61,409 bases of DNA from Magnetococcales bacterium (GTDB lineage: Bacteria; Pseudomonadota; Magnetococcia; Magnetococcales; JADFXB01). Every line of letters begins with the position of its first letter. Within the stretch, counting starts at the first letter, position 1. The notes beneath the pieces were generated by a model, which saw only the letters and a list, made by a program, of their open reading frames with translations, was not told the origin of the DNA and searched no databases. The stretch lies in NCBI GenBank assembly GCA_015233935.1, contig JADFXB010000011.1, forward strand, positions 1 to 61,409. The letters run 5' to 3'. The position numbers and the translations under genes are program-made. Below are positions 17,163-25,953 of this stretch, one piece after another.

Positions 17163-18869
17163 ATGTCGCGTTTTTATGGTATTGCCATACCAATGAAGAT
17201 TGTATTGATTGGTATTGTATGGGTATTTTTTTTCCTGGCTGTCATCTCAGGATATTTGGTAAACGTCAGAAACCTGCCAGGAGACAGTTACAAGGGCTAT
17301 TCTGACGCTTTGACACACATAGCGCAGGCAATGGCCATGGCGCACCCCGGCTCTTTTGCGGGGGACTATACATTGTCCGATTCAAAAGGTCATTTTTTTA
17401 ATAATTTCCTCGTTTTCTATCTGGAAACCATGGGAAGCTTTTTCCCGAGTTTTTCGCATGCCCACTTCTTTCTGGGAGTGCCCATGACATTTTTCCACTT
17501 ATCAGGGTTCTATTTGTTGGGAAGAATCCTTGGTGGACGGGCAGAGTGGGGAATACTATTAAGCTTTGCCAGTTTTGCAACTATAAACCTGCCCGTTGAA
17601 TATTGGGCCTTTCATCTTTATCCACGCTCTTTGGGGCTATTCACTGCTTTATTGCCGTTTTTTCTTTTGTTGTTTGTCCGCTTCATTCATCAGCCTGCGC
17701 GTTGGCCCTGGCTTTTCATGCTTTTGGGAGCCAGTTCCTTTGTGCATCAAATATCCGTTCCTTTTGTTGGTTTTGCCCTTTGGTGCAGTTTGTTTGCCTT
17801 CCGCCCGCCAAATTGGCGGTGGATTCCCTTTTTGGGGATGTTAACCCTTGTCGGGCTGGCCTTTTTGGCAGGCATGATCCCTTTTGAGATAAAGATTATT
17901 ATGGATAGTATGGCCTCTGGGGAAGAAGCAGTAAACTATCAGGATGCCATGGCGGCTTTCACTTTTCTCTATGGCAAAAATGTTCCAGTATACCTCCAGC
18001 CATGGGGCGTCATTAAACAAACCGTTCTTGCCATTTTGACAACCCCAGGATTAATTGTCACCCTGCTGATTGGCATGGCTGGAGTCATAGCCAATTTGTT
18101 GGGATATTTGGGGGAGCGTCGCTTTGGTGTCGGGATGGTGTTGTTATCTTTGGGCTTGGTGTTTGTATCTGGTGCGGTACCCTTGGCAGAACGATACTGG
18201 ATGGATATGCATGAAAAATTGCCTGTTTTAAAGGATGGTCCTCGCAATTTGGTGTATTTGCTACCAATCATGTTGGTGAGTGCCTTTGTAACGATCCATC
18301 GACTGGGGGAGCGTTATACCCGTCCACACCTCGCTCTGTTAGTCGCAGCACTCTTGACAGGGGCTTGGTGGAGTGCAGGAATTCATCAGGGACAAATTTA
18401 CCCTATTGCAAACATGGGCGAATATACCCAGTGTCTAAAAGAACTCCATTTGGTTTGTCTACCGAGGGAGGACAACGAAATTGATTTTGTAAAAGCACTA
18501 CAGCAACGTATTCCCTATAAAGGGCGCATTTTTGCTTATGGTCATACCTATCGGCTCAAAGTCATGTTGCATCGCCCTATGGTTTTTTCAAAAAAAGATG
18601 TACAGCTCCAATATTATATTTCCAAGAAAAAGATGGTGGAAGGATTTAGACTTTTGCAGCGTATTCAGTTGGTGGAAAATAATCCAGATCCCTTCCAACA
18701 AATTGCAGGTGTGAAACAGATTGCCACGGAGCTGGGAGCAGAGTATTTTATTATCTCACGCCACGTATGGGATAGGGTACAGAACCATCAGGATAAGCTC
18801 AACGCCCTGTTTGGTGAACCTCTCTACCATGATAACCTGGGTGCTTTGTACCGAATCGGAGCCTCGTGA
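17163..18869 (+). CDS. Polytopic membrane protein, possible GT-C type
   Basis: Not recognised to family. A 568-residue protein with about ten membrane helices and a soluble C-terminal region of about 150 residues. The first periplasmic loop contains DSYKGYSDALTHIAQA, an acidic-residue loop of the type that holds the catalytic Asp in GT-C enzymes, but this is inference. Start ATG 17163 has GAGGT six bases upstream. Lies 64 bases after the preceding membrane-protein gene and 33 bases before a methyltransferase gene, so probably one transcript. Confidence 0.65.
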   Translation: MSRFYGIAIPMKIVLIGIVWVFFFLAVISGYLVNVRNLPGDSYKGYSDALTHIAQAMAMAHPGSFAGDYTLSDSKGHFFNNFLVFYLETMGSFFPSFSHAHFFLGVPMTFFHLSGFYLLGRILGGRAEWGILLSFASFATINLPVEYWAFHLYPRSLGLFTALLPFFLLLFVRFIHQPARWPWLFMLLGASSFVHQISVPFVGFALWCSLFAFRPPNWRWIPFLGMLTLVGLAFLAGMIPFEIKIIMDSMASGEEAVNYQDAMAAFTFLYGKNVPVYLQPWGVIKQTVLAILTTPGLIVTLLIGMAGVIANLLGYLGERRFGVGMVLLSLGLVFVSGAVPLAERYWMDMHEKLPVLKDGPRNLVYLLPIMLVSAFVTIHRLGERYTRPHLALLVAALLTGAWWSAGIHQGQIYPIANMGEYTQCLKELHLVCLPREDNEIDFVKALQQRIPYKGRIFAYGHTYRLKVMLHRPMVFSKKDVQLQYYISKKKMVEGFRLLQRIQLVENNPDPFQQIAGVKQIATELGAEYFIISRHVWDRVQNHQDKLNALFGEPLYHDNLGALYRIGAS

Positions 18870-18902
18870 AAACCACAAAGGGTTCGGTTTAAAGGGGAAA
18901 TA

Positions 18903-19634
18903 GTGCACACCTACGATCCAGAATTCTATGATTATTCGTCGCGGCTCAATCGTGCATCCGCTCAGGTCATTGTCTCCTGGTTATTGAAACAGTTGCCCAT
19001 CACCAGCGTGGTAGATTTTGGGTGTGCTCAAGGAATGTGGTTGGAAACCTGGCAGCAGCACGGGGTTGAAGATGTCATCGGGTTCGACGGTGAGTATGTC
19101 CAACTGGATAAACTAAGGATTGCCCCTCATCGATTCAAATGTGGAGACCTGGCACAGCCGGTAAATCTAGGACGCAGTTTTGTCTTGACACAATGTCTGG
19201 AGGTTGCAGAGCACCTGCCGCCGGAAAGTTCTGACACCTTGGTTGCAAACCTGGTACGGCATTCATCGTTGATTTTGTTCTCTGCAGCTCCTCCAGGCCA
19301 AGGGGGATGCTATCATATCAATGAACAGCCCTACAGCTATTGGCAGCAAAAATTCCAGAGCCATAATTACAGACTGGTGGATGTGGTGCGACCGGCTCTC
19401 CTGGAACACAGAGAGGTAAATGCTTGGTATCGCTACAACCTGTTTATTTTTCTACGAGAAGATTTATTGCCGCAAATGCCCGATGGGTGGCGAAAACATT
19501 TGCTGGAACGGGATGTGTCTCCTGTGGATATCTCTCCACTGCATTACCGTATACGTAAACACTTAATAAGAGTACTCCCTTTTTGGTTAAAAGAAAAACT
19601 GGCAGATTTTGCTGCCAGACGACCTGGAATTTGA
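18903..19634 (+). CDS. SAM-dependent methyltransferase, class I
   Basis: A 243-residue cytoplasmic enzyme. The SAM-binding motif is VVDFGCAQGMWLETW near residues 36-50, with an acidic residue closing strand 2 in VIGFDGEY. LTQCLEVAEHLPPE is the motif-IV/post-IV region. The Asp-Phe-Gly-Cys form of motif I is common in methyltransferases of polysaccharide clusters. Start is GTG 18903 with AGGGGA upstream. The acceptor is unknown; the neighbouring genes suggest a sugar or lipid-linked glycan. Converges on the radical SAM gene with a 24-base gap. Confidence 0.85.
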   Translation: MHTYDPEFYDYSSRLNRASAQVIVSWLLKQLPITSVVDFGCAQGMWLETWQQHGVEDVIGFDGEYVQLDKLRIAPHRFKCGDLAQPVNLGRSFVLTQCLEVAEHLPPESSDTLVANLVRHSSLILFSAAPPGQGGCYHINEQPYSYWQQKFQSHNYRLVDVVRPALLEHREVNAWYRYNLFIFLREDLLPQMPDGWRKHLLERDVSPVDISPLHYRIRKHLIRVLPFWLKEKLADFAARRPGI

Positions 19635-19658
19635 TTGGCTGTCCTGGTGTAGCAACGT

Positions 19659-21110
19659 TCAGAAAAAAGTCTTTAAAAATGTGCGAATAATCACAGGTAG
19701 TTGTGACAGTCGAAGTCGTTTTGCCTGGTGCCAGAATTGTCGCGGGCGAAAATAAAATTCCCGCACCGCTCTTTTTTGCAGACGCTTTAATTGGGGGCCC
19801 GTCATAGAGGGGGTCACCCATATTGGTTGGCGATCTGTATAAGAAATATATCCGCAATAACGCATCCATACTTCAGGGGCCAGCGTATCATTCTCACGTA
19901 TGGCGGTATCCAACTCCCCTTTCTGTGCCAGTTCCCTGAATAATGGGGATCCAGGATAGGGTACCAGTAAACTGAACTGTGCAGTATCCAGAGGCAGTCG
20001 TTTGGCAAAGGCGATGGTTTGCAACGTATCCTCTTCTGTCTCTCCTGGTAACCCCAGAATGAACAACCCGGAAAGTTGGATGTCTGAACAGGCTCGCACA
20101 ATGCGGATGGCCTCTTCAACGCGTTCTAGTTTTATCCCTTTTCGTATGTTGTCCAGCAAGCGTTGTACTCCGGATTCGATGCCAAAGGCCATGTCGTGAC
20201 ACCCGGCGAGATCCATGGCGCGTACCAACTCTTCATCAATGAACCGGACGTGCCCCTCACATCCCCACCTTACCTGAATGTTGCGCCTTCTTATTTCATC
20301 ACATATTGCCATAACCCGTTGTTTGTTGCTGATAAACAAGGAATCCATAAAAAAAATATAATTAGCCTGGTACTCGCGTATCAGCATCTCCATTTCATCC
20401 ACCACCTGTGTCACCCCGTTGTAGCGCGGCTTGGCACCATGGTGAACCACACAAAAGGTGCAGCGGAACGGGCACCCACGGGAAGTAAACATGTGTTTGG
20501 CGATGACCTTGCCATCGGCTGCCAGGTTATTGAAGAGCGGGGTCTTGTATAATTCTCTTTTCACCAAGTCTCGTGCAGGCATAGGAATCTCATCCAGTCG
20601 ATCCACAAACCCGAAGGTGGATGTACTTACGTGAGTTCCATTTTGCAGATAAGAGAGGTTGGGAATGGCAGAAAAATCAGGTTTTTCCTGTTGCAAGGCT
20701 TTCAGCAGAGCCAGAAAACTCCATTCACCCTCACCATGGATGACAAAGTCGCAACATTGACATTTTAAATATTGTTCGGCATACACCCCCGCATGAACGT
20801 TACCAAATACAACCCAAGCTGATGGCAAGGCTTGCTTGAGTCTTTTGCCCAGGTGATACACGATACCGCCATTGGAGGTGAAGGTGGTGAATCCAACCAC
20901 ATCCGGTTGTTGGGCCAGAATGTTTGTCAATGTTTGTTCCAGGTCAAGCCCTTCGGCATTGGCATCCAGAACAGTCACGGAAAAACCAGCCTCTCGCGCC
21001 ACCGCAGCTACATAGAGCAACCCCAGCGGTTCATAGGGATGCACTAGATTTTTGCCTTCGCCAAGGAAGGCCGCCAGGTCGTCCGGTGGATTGATGAGAA
21101 GAACCTTCAT
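19659..21110 (-). CDS. B12-binding-type radical SAM protein
   Basis: A 483-residue enzyme. The N-terminal Rossmann domain (about 1-150, KVLLINPPDD... VVGFTTFT... VHGEGE-like VIHGEGEWSF) is of the cobalamin-binding type, but the classic DxHxxG histidine is not evident. The radical SAM core follows with the cluster motif SRGCPFRCTFC (CxxxCxxC) near residue 215, then MDSLF and GIESG. Class B enzymes of this type do methylations or rearrangements at unreactive carbons. Start set at ATG 21110 (MKVLLINPP); an in-frame codon at 21167 adds 19 residues with no family support. Follows the asparagine synthase gene on the same strand. Confidence 0.88.
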   Translation of the reverse strand: MKVLLINPPDDLAAFLGEGKNLVHPYEPLGLLYVAAVAREAGFSVTVLDANAEGLDLEQTLTNILAQQPDVVGFTTFTSNGGIVYHLGKRLKQALPSAWVVFGNVHAGVYAEQYLKCQCCDFVIHGEGEWSFLALLKALQQEKPDFSAIPNLSYLQNGTHVSTSTFGFVDRLDEIPMPARDLVKRELYKTPLFNNLAADGKVIAKHMFTSRGCPFRCTFCVVHHGAKPRYNGVTQVVDEMEMLIREYQANYIFFMDSLFISNKQRVMAICDEIRRRNIQVRWGCEGHVRFIDEELVRAMDLAGCHDMAFGIESGVQRLLDNIRKGIKLERVEEAIRIVRACSDIQLSGLFILGLPGETEEDTLQTIAFAKRLPLDTAQFSLLVPYPGSPLFRELAQKGELDTAIRENDTLAPEVWMRYCGYISYTDRQPIWVTPSMTGPQLKRLQKRAVREFYFRPRQFWHQAKRLRLSQLPVIIRTFLKTFF

Positions 21111-21129
21111 AGTCCCGTTTCCCATAAGA

Positions 21130-23073
21130 TTAAGAATTATGAATCCCATCGTGGGTTGGCCAGCCATGCTGGTGCCATTGACTCAACACGAACAGGGACC
21201 ACAATTTTTTGCGGTGATCGTACTGTCCCACCAAATGTTCCTGCACCAGGCGGCGCACGGTATCGGTCCGAATTCCATAAGAACGTAAGCTTTCAAAAAA
21301 TGAAGAATCCAGGAACTGTTCCTTCAGTTCATTGCGCACCCATTGGGCTACGGGAATGCCAAATCCTTTTTTGCGACGATGGAGGATGGAAGGAGGCAGT
21401 TTATGGGCAAGGACTCGTTTCAAGCAATATTTTTGCCTGAACCAACGCATTTTGTAGCGGGAGGGCAAGGCAATGGCAAAGTCGGCCAAATCTGGATCAA
21501 GAAAAGGAGAGCGCATTTCCAAAGAGATGGACATGCCTGCCATGTCCAATTTGGGCAATATGTCTCCTGCAAGATAGTTGCGAAGAAAATGGAGGGTAAC
21601 TTCATCTCCCCAATCACGACATTCCATACCATGCAGTAAGCTATTGGTTTCTTCTACCAGATCCACCCCATGCTTTTGCAGAAAGGTGGAATCTTCCATG
21701 AGTTCTCCGTAGTCTGCTGGCAGGAAAGCGGCCACCCAAAATTGGTTGCGAACAATGGGTGGCTGATAGAGTCCCAGTATAAATTGCTTTGCCTTAAAAT
21801 CCAGGCTCATGTTTTCCAGGGAAACCGGCATTTGTCGCACCAAAGGGCAGACGATGCCACGATGGAGAAAAAGGGGCAGATGTTCATACCATTGGGCCAC
21901 ACCGTGGGCCAAAAAGGGATCGTATCCCATAAACATTTCATCCCCACCGTCCCCTCCCATGATCACGGTCACGTTTTGCTTGGCAAAACGCGCCAGGGCA
22001 TAGGTGGGAGCCAGGGAAGGATCAGCATAGGGTTCGTCCATAATGCGCCATAGATCAGGCAACAGGTGTACCAAATCTCCTGCCATCAGAGTTAGTTCGT
22101 GGTGATGGGTACGAAAATGTTTGGCAACCTGACGTGCGTATTGGGATTCATCAAAAGAGCGTTCCCGAAATGCCACCGAAAAACTGGAAATTTCCTGGTC
22201 CGGCATAATCTTACGCATGTAAGCAAGTATGGCGGAGGAGTCCAGTCCACCGCTGAGAAACAGGCCAAGGGGTACATCGCTGATCAGTCGACGGGCTACT
22301 GCCTTATGGAGGAGGGCATCCAGTTTTTCGCAAACCGCTTTGTCGGAACTGTTCTCTATGGTGGGTTCAGCACAAAATTGGGGAGTCCAGTAGTGGGTTT
22401 CCCGCGCCCCTGTCCGTGTGAATCGTACAAAGGAACCAGGAGCAACTTTGCTCACACCCATCAGAATGGTGGAAGAACTTGGAAGGTATTCATAGTACAG
22501 ATAGCGTGCCAACCCCTTGGGATCCACCATTCTGGGCACGTCAGGATTAACGATCAGGGCCTTGAGTTCGGAGGCAAAATGAAGCCGCTGTTCATTATAA
22601 TGGAAGTAGAGGGGTTTCTTACCAAAACGATCCCGTGCCAGATAGAGTGTTTGACGCGGGCTATCCCACAAGGCCAGAGCAAACATACCATTGAGGCGGG
22701 AAAAAAACGCTTCACCATGGCTTTCATAACCATGGATAATGGTTTCTCCGTCGGAGTCGCAGCGAAACTCATGGCCAAGATTCAGTAACTCGGCACGCAA
22801 CTCTATAAAATTATATATCTCACCATTAAACACCAGCCAGATGGTTGCAGTTTCGTTGGACATGGGCTGATTGGCGCGTTCCGACAGGTCGATGATGGAA
22901 AGACGTCGGTGAACCAGTCCGATACTGGGGCCAGGGAGTTTGCCCTCAGAATTTTCCAGGTACAGTCCAGCGTGGTCGGGACCACGGTGATACAGGCGAT
23001 CTCCCATGGCCAACAATTTTTCCCTGGTCAGCGGATAGCCTGAAAAGGAGAGGGTGCCAGCAATGCCGCACAT
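21130..23073 (-). CDS. asnB: Asparagine synthase (glutamine-hydrolysing), AsnB family
   Basis: A 647-residue two-domain amidotransferase. Cys2 of MCGIAG is the glutaminase nucleophile once Met is removed, and HRGPDHAG and VFNGEIYNF are the glutamine pocket. The synthetase domain has the ATP pyrophosphatase loop LSGGLDSSA near residue 272. The start is ATG 23073; the TTG before it would bury the nucleophile. Its ATG overlaps the stop of the GT2 gene. Members in polysaccharide clusters often amidate sugar acids or peptides instead of making free asparagine, so the glycan neighbours leave the true substrate open. Confidence 0.92.
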   Translation of the reverse strand: MCGIAGTLSFSGYPLTREKLLAMGDRLYHRGPDHAGLYLENSEGKLPGPSIGLVHRRLSIIDLSERANQPMSNETATIWLVFNGEIYNFIELRAELLNLGHEFRCDSDGETIIHGYESHGEAFFSRLNGMFALALWDSPRQTLYLARDRFGKKPLYFHYNEQRLHFASELKALIVNPDVPRMVDPKGLARYLYYEYLPSSSTILMGVSKVAPGSFVRFTRTGARETHYWTPQFCAEPTIENSSDKAVCEKLDALLHKAVARRLISDVPLGLFLSGGLDSSAILAYMRKIMPDQEISSFSVAFRERSFDESQYARQVAKHFRTHHHELTLMAGDLVHLLPDLWRIMDEPYADPSLAPTYALARFAKQNVTVIMGGDGGDEMFMGYDPFLAHGVAQWYEHLPLFLHRGIVCPLVRQMPVSLENMSLDFKAKQFILGLYQPPIVRNQFWVAAFLPADYGELMEDSTFLQKHGVDLVEETNSLLHGMECRDWGDEVTLHFLRNYLAGDILPKLDMAGMSISLEMRSPFLDPDLADFAIALPSRYKMRWFRQKYCLKRVLAHKLPPSILHRRKKGFGIPVAQWVRNELKEQFLDSSFFESLRSYGIRTDTVRRLVQEHLVGQYDHRKKLWSLFVLSQWHQHGWPTHDGIHNS

Positions 23074-24140
23074 CAAACCACATTCTTGCTTGCCAGAATT
23101 TTTTCAACAACAAAGGGTGCTTTACGCAATGACTGGAAGTAGGAGCGGATGTTGATCTCTGCCAGCAATCCTAGAAAAGCAAGTTGCAGACTGAAAAGGC
23201 CCACCCCTCCCAACCAAAGTAACAGTTGGCTGGGTGCCATGGTGTTCCAACCTTGGAAGTAATCCAGAGCAAAGACCAACAGCAGATAAATGCTCCCCAG
23301 GAAAAAAGTGAAAAGGGAGATTTTCCCAAAAAACTGCATGGGACAGGTCAGAAAGTCACCAAAAAAGCGGATGACCAACAGATCAAAAATGACCCGAACG
23401 ATACGGCTTAAATTATATTTTGGCTTTCCATATTTGCGGGAACGATGGTGAACAGGCATTTCGGTGATCTTGGCTCCCAGCCAAGCCGCAAATACTGGAA
23501 TGAATCGATGCATCTCCCCGTAAAGATCAAGATTTTTTACAATATCTCTTTTATAGACTTTGAGGGTGCAACCATAATCGTGCAATCGTACATGGGTACC
23601 GGAAATGAGCCAACTGATGATGGCGTTGGCGATTTTGGATGGTAGAATGCGAGTCAAATAAGCGTCCTGGCGGTCTTTTCGCCATCCGTTCACAAGGTCA
23701 TAGCCCTCGGCCAGTTTATTCAGCATTAGGGGAATGTCTGCTGGATCGTTTTGCAGGTCTCCATCCAGGGCGACCACCACCTTGCCGCAGGAGAATCGAA
23801 AGGCTGCCATCAGTGCTGCGGTTTGGCCAAAGTTACGGGAGAAACAAATGATCTTGACCCGTTTGTCCTGTTGTCGGATGGCATCCATCTTGGCAAAACT
23901 GCCATCGCGACTCCCATCGTCCACAAATATAATCTCGAACTCACATCCAAGGTTATTCATAACCTGGGTAAGCTCTTCGTAAAGACTCTGTATGTTGGCC
24001 TCCTCATCCTTTATGGGGATGGCCAGAGAAATGTCTAGCGACTGATCTGGGTTTTCATTCTCGATTGAGGTAATGATTGAGAACCCGGCTATGTCTCTAA
24101 TGTTTGCCTGAAGCATTGTTGTGCGCTTCCCCACCAACAT
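23073..24140 (-). CDS. Glycosyltransferase family 2, DPM1/GtrB-like
   Basis: A 355-residue membrane-anchored enzyme that would move a sugar from a nucleotide donor to a polyprenyl phosphate. The GT-A domain shows LAIPIKDEEANI, IIFVDDGSRDGS, and the metal motif in ALDGDLQNDP; SRNFGQTAALMAAF is a family signature. Two C-terminal membrane hairpin helices occupy about 265-330. An alternative start at ATG 24116 lies eight codons in. It overlaps the asparagine synthase gene, giving a GT2-asnB-radical SAM operon on the minus strand. Confidence 0.9.
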   Translation of the reverse strand: MLVGKRTTMLQANIRDIAGFSIITSIENENPDQSLDISLAIPIKDEEANIQSLYEELTQVMNNLGCEFEIIFVDDGSRDGSFAKMDAIRQQDKRVKIICFSRNFGQTAALMAAFRFSCGKVVVALDGDLQNDPADIPLMLNKLAEGYDLVNGWRKDRQDAYLTRILPSKIANAIISWLISGTHVRLHDYGCTLKVYKRDIVKNLDLYGEMHRFIPVFAAWLGAKITEMPVHHRSRKYGKPKYNLSRIVRVIFDLLVIRFFGDFLTCPMQFFGKISLFTFFLGSIYLLLVFALDYFQGWNTMAPSQLLLWLGGVGLFSLQLAFLGLLAEINIRSYFQSLRKAPFVVEKILASKNVV

Positions 24141-24541
24141 CCATCATGAAAAATGAAAATCATCATTTACATGAAAAAGAAGTTGGATGCAAAGTGTGTC
24201 GTTTGACCTAAGATCCTTACCAAACAGTGGCCTTTCATGTTGGCACAAATTGTTTTGTTTTTCCAGATTTTAATTCTGCTTTGCTCCATTGAAATCCAGT
24301 ACAATCAGTTGACTAAGCACTCCCAATGCCGCACCTTTGAATAACCCCATTTATGGGGTGCTTCTGTGTCATGGAGTGTTCGAAATTTCTCCGGCTGTTG
24401 CCATGTCTGGGTGTTATCCATCATAATGAAAACATGTGATAATTTTCTTTTGGTCGGAGCCTCGATGGGGTCGAAGGGAGGATGCCGGACCTCTTGGTTA
24501 AAAGCCTTTTTTCGTTGAATAAAACCGAATCTGGAGGGTAT
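24141..24541. other. Divergent intergenic region, no gene seen
   Basis: A 401-base AT-rich gap between the divergent GT2 and methyltransferase genes. It should hold both promoters, but no convincing -35/-10 pair was identified. The only structure noted is a small hairpin, ACCCC/GGGGT around a six-base loop, near 24343-24358. Confidence 0.5.
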
Positions 24542-25357
24542 ATGGGAATTGGCAAGAGTGTTTCGGATGAGCAGTGGTTGGGTTCTTCCGATCGGTTTGG
24601 CTACTCTTGGGAGCATTTCAGCACCTTGACGCCGGAGCAGGAGGAGCAGTTTATACGGTGGACCGCAGTACTGGGGCCAGATCAACCATGGCATGGCAAG
24701 CGTTTTCTGGATGTGGGATGTGGTGCGGGTCGCAACAGTTATTGGGCCATGAAACACGGTGCCGTGAGCGGATGCGCCATGGATATTGCCGAAACCTCGC
24801 TGGAGGCTGCGCGGCGGAATTTGGCTGTTTACCCAACCGTTGACGTGGTATTTCGGAGTGTGTTTTCCCTGGAGTCTGGAGACTATGATATTGTTTTCAG
24901 TATTGGGGTGATCCACCATCTGGATAATCCTTTAGAGGCCATTCGTTGCATGGTCAAGGCAGCCAAACCTGGAGGCAAAGTTCTGATTTGGGTTTATGGA
25001 TACGAAAATATGCGTTTCATGGCAAGGGTGATCAACCCATTGCGCAAGCTGTTGTTTTCCCGTTTGCCGGTTGGGTTGGTTCGCTGGTTGGCGTTTCCGC
25101 CAGCAGCGGTGTTGTGGCTGCTGCTACGTTTAGGGTTTGGTCAGGTAGATTACTTAAAATTATTGCGTAAATTTTCTTTTATTCATCTGCATCATATAGT
25201 TTTTGACCAAATGTTGCCACGAATTTCCAACTATTGGCGACGCGATGAGGTTGAAGCGTTGATGCTGGAGAGTGGGTTGTGTGATATTCGCCTGGAATGG
25301 GTCAATCAGGTCTCCTGGTCAGCCGTTGGCACGGTTCCAGAGACACTGCCAAATTGA
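24542..25357 (+). CDS. SAM-dependent methyltransferase, class I (UbiE/COQ5-like fold)
   Basis: A 271-residue enzyme with motif I FLDVGCGAGRNSYWA near residues 57-71, MDIAETSLEAA (motif II) and the motif-IV region FSIGVIHHLDNP. The C-terminal 110 residues include a hydrophobic amphipathic segment (PPAAVLWLLLRLGFG), suggesting membrane contact and perhaps a lipid-linked acceptor. Start chosen at ATG 24542 behind GGAGGG at 24533-24538; the spacing is short, and ATG 24482 in frame is an alternative. Stands alone between the glycan island and the CoA-binding gene. Confidence 0.85.
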   Translation: MGIGKSVSDEQWLGSSDRFGYSWEHFSTLTPEQEEQFIRWTAVLGPDQPWHGKRFLDVGCGAGRNSYWAMKHGAVSGCAMDIAETSLEAARRNLAVYPTVDVVFRSVFSLESGDYDIVFSIGVIHHLDNPLEAIRCMVKAAKPGGKVLIWVYGYENMRFMARVINPLRKLLFSRLPVGLVRWLAFPPAAVLWLLLRLGFGQVDYLKLLRKFSFIHLHHIVFDQMLPRISNYWRRDEVEALMLESGLCDIRLEWVNQVSWSAVGTVPETLPN

Positions 25358-25466
25358 GGTGGTACTCATGGTCAGGACTATTTTTTCATTATGATTAGCT
25401 CCAAACAATGACAACTTTTTGTTCCTCAAGCTAACATTCCTGTGAACCTGCTTCACACTTCCCAGT

Positions 25467-25497
25467 CTGCCAGGAAAAGTACGGATTTTCCTGGCAG
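25467..25497. other. 12-bp perfect stem-loop in a convergent gap
   Basis: Arms CTGCCAGGAAAA (25467-25478) and TTTTCCTGGCAG (25486-25497) pair perfectly around a seven-base loop. It sits between the converging methyltransferase and CoA-binding genes, 17 bases beyond the latter's stop. No T run follows on either strand, so it is not a standard intrinsic terminator; it could be a 3'-end stabiliser. Confidence 0.6.
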
Positions 25498-25514
25498 AGG
25501 CCGTCCATAAACCC

Positions 25515-25928
25515 TTACCCCAACAACCGCCGATGCTCCACCATCAGGCATTTATCCTGAATGGCCTGCAGGCCAGCCTGACGGGCGATGGCCATGCTCT
25601 CTTCGTTGGTGATGCCGCTCTGCAACCAGATGGCCTTGGCCTTGATAGCCACCGCGCTTTGGGCGATGGGAGGGGTGTCTTCGCCACGACGAAACACATC
25701 CACCAAATCCACTTTTAGATCAGCAGGAATTTCTTCAAGGGAGGGGTAGGCTTTTTCACCTAATATTTCAGGAAAGGCCGGATTGACAGGAATAATGCGA
25801 TAGCCCTTGGATTGCATATAGGCGGTAACCCGGTAGGCCGGGCGATCTTCCTTGGGGGAGAGGCCCACCACGGCGATGGTTTTGCACTCTTGTAACAGTT
25901 GGATCAATTCCTGGTCGGTCACAGACAT
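25515..25928 (-). CDS. CoA-binding domain protein (YccU family)
   Basis: A 137-residue single-domain Rossmann protein. Motifs IAVVGLSPKEDRPAYRVTAYM and IIPVNPAFPEILGEKAYPSL are typical of the CoA_binding_2 family, as is DVFRRGEDTPP and the C-terminal CLMVEHRRL. Length matches the family. The biological role of these proteins is not established. It follows the CBS-domain gene by 25 bases on the same strand and is probably co-transcribed with it. Confidence 0.9.
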   Translation of the reverse strand: MSVTDQELIQLLQECKTIAVVGLSPKEDRPAYRVTAYMQSKGYRIIPVNPAFPEILGEKAYPSLEEIPADLKVDLVDVFRRGEDTPPIAQSAVAIKAKAIWLQSGITNEESMAIARQAGLQAIQDKCLMVEHRRLLG

Positions 25929-25953
25929 GGATTCACCTATTGAAATGGATGGG

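Noticed and set aside
25467..25497. Intrinsic terminator in the convergent gap
   Set aside because: The stem is perfect, but no T run follows on either strand; kept only as a stem-loop.
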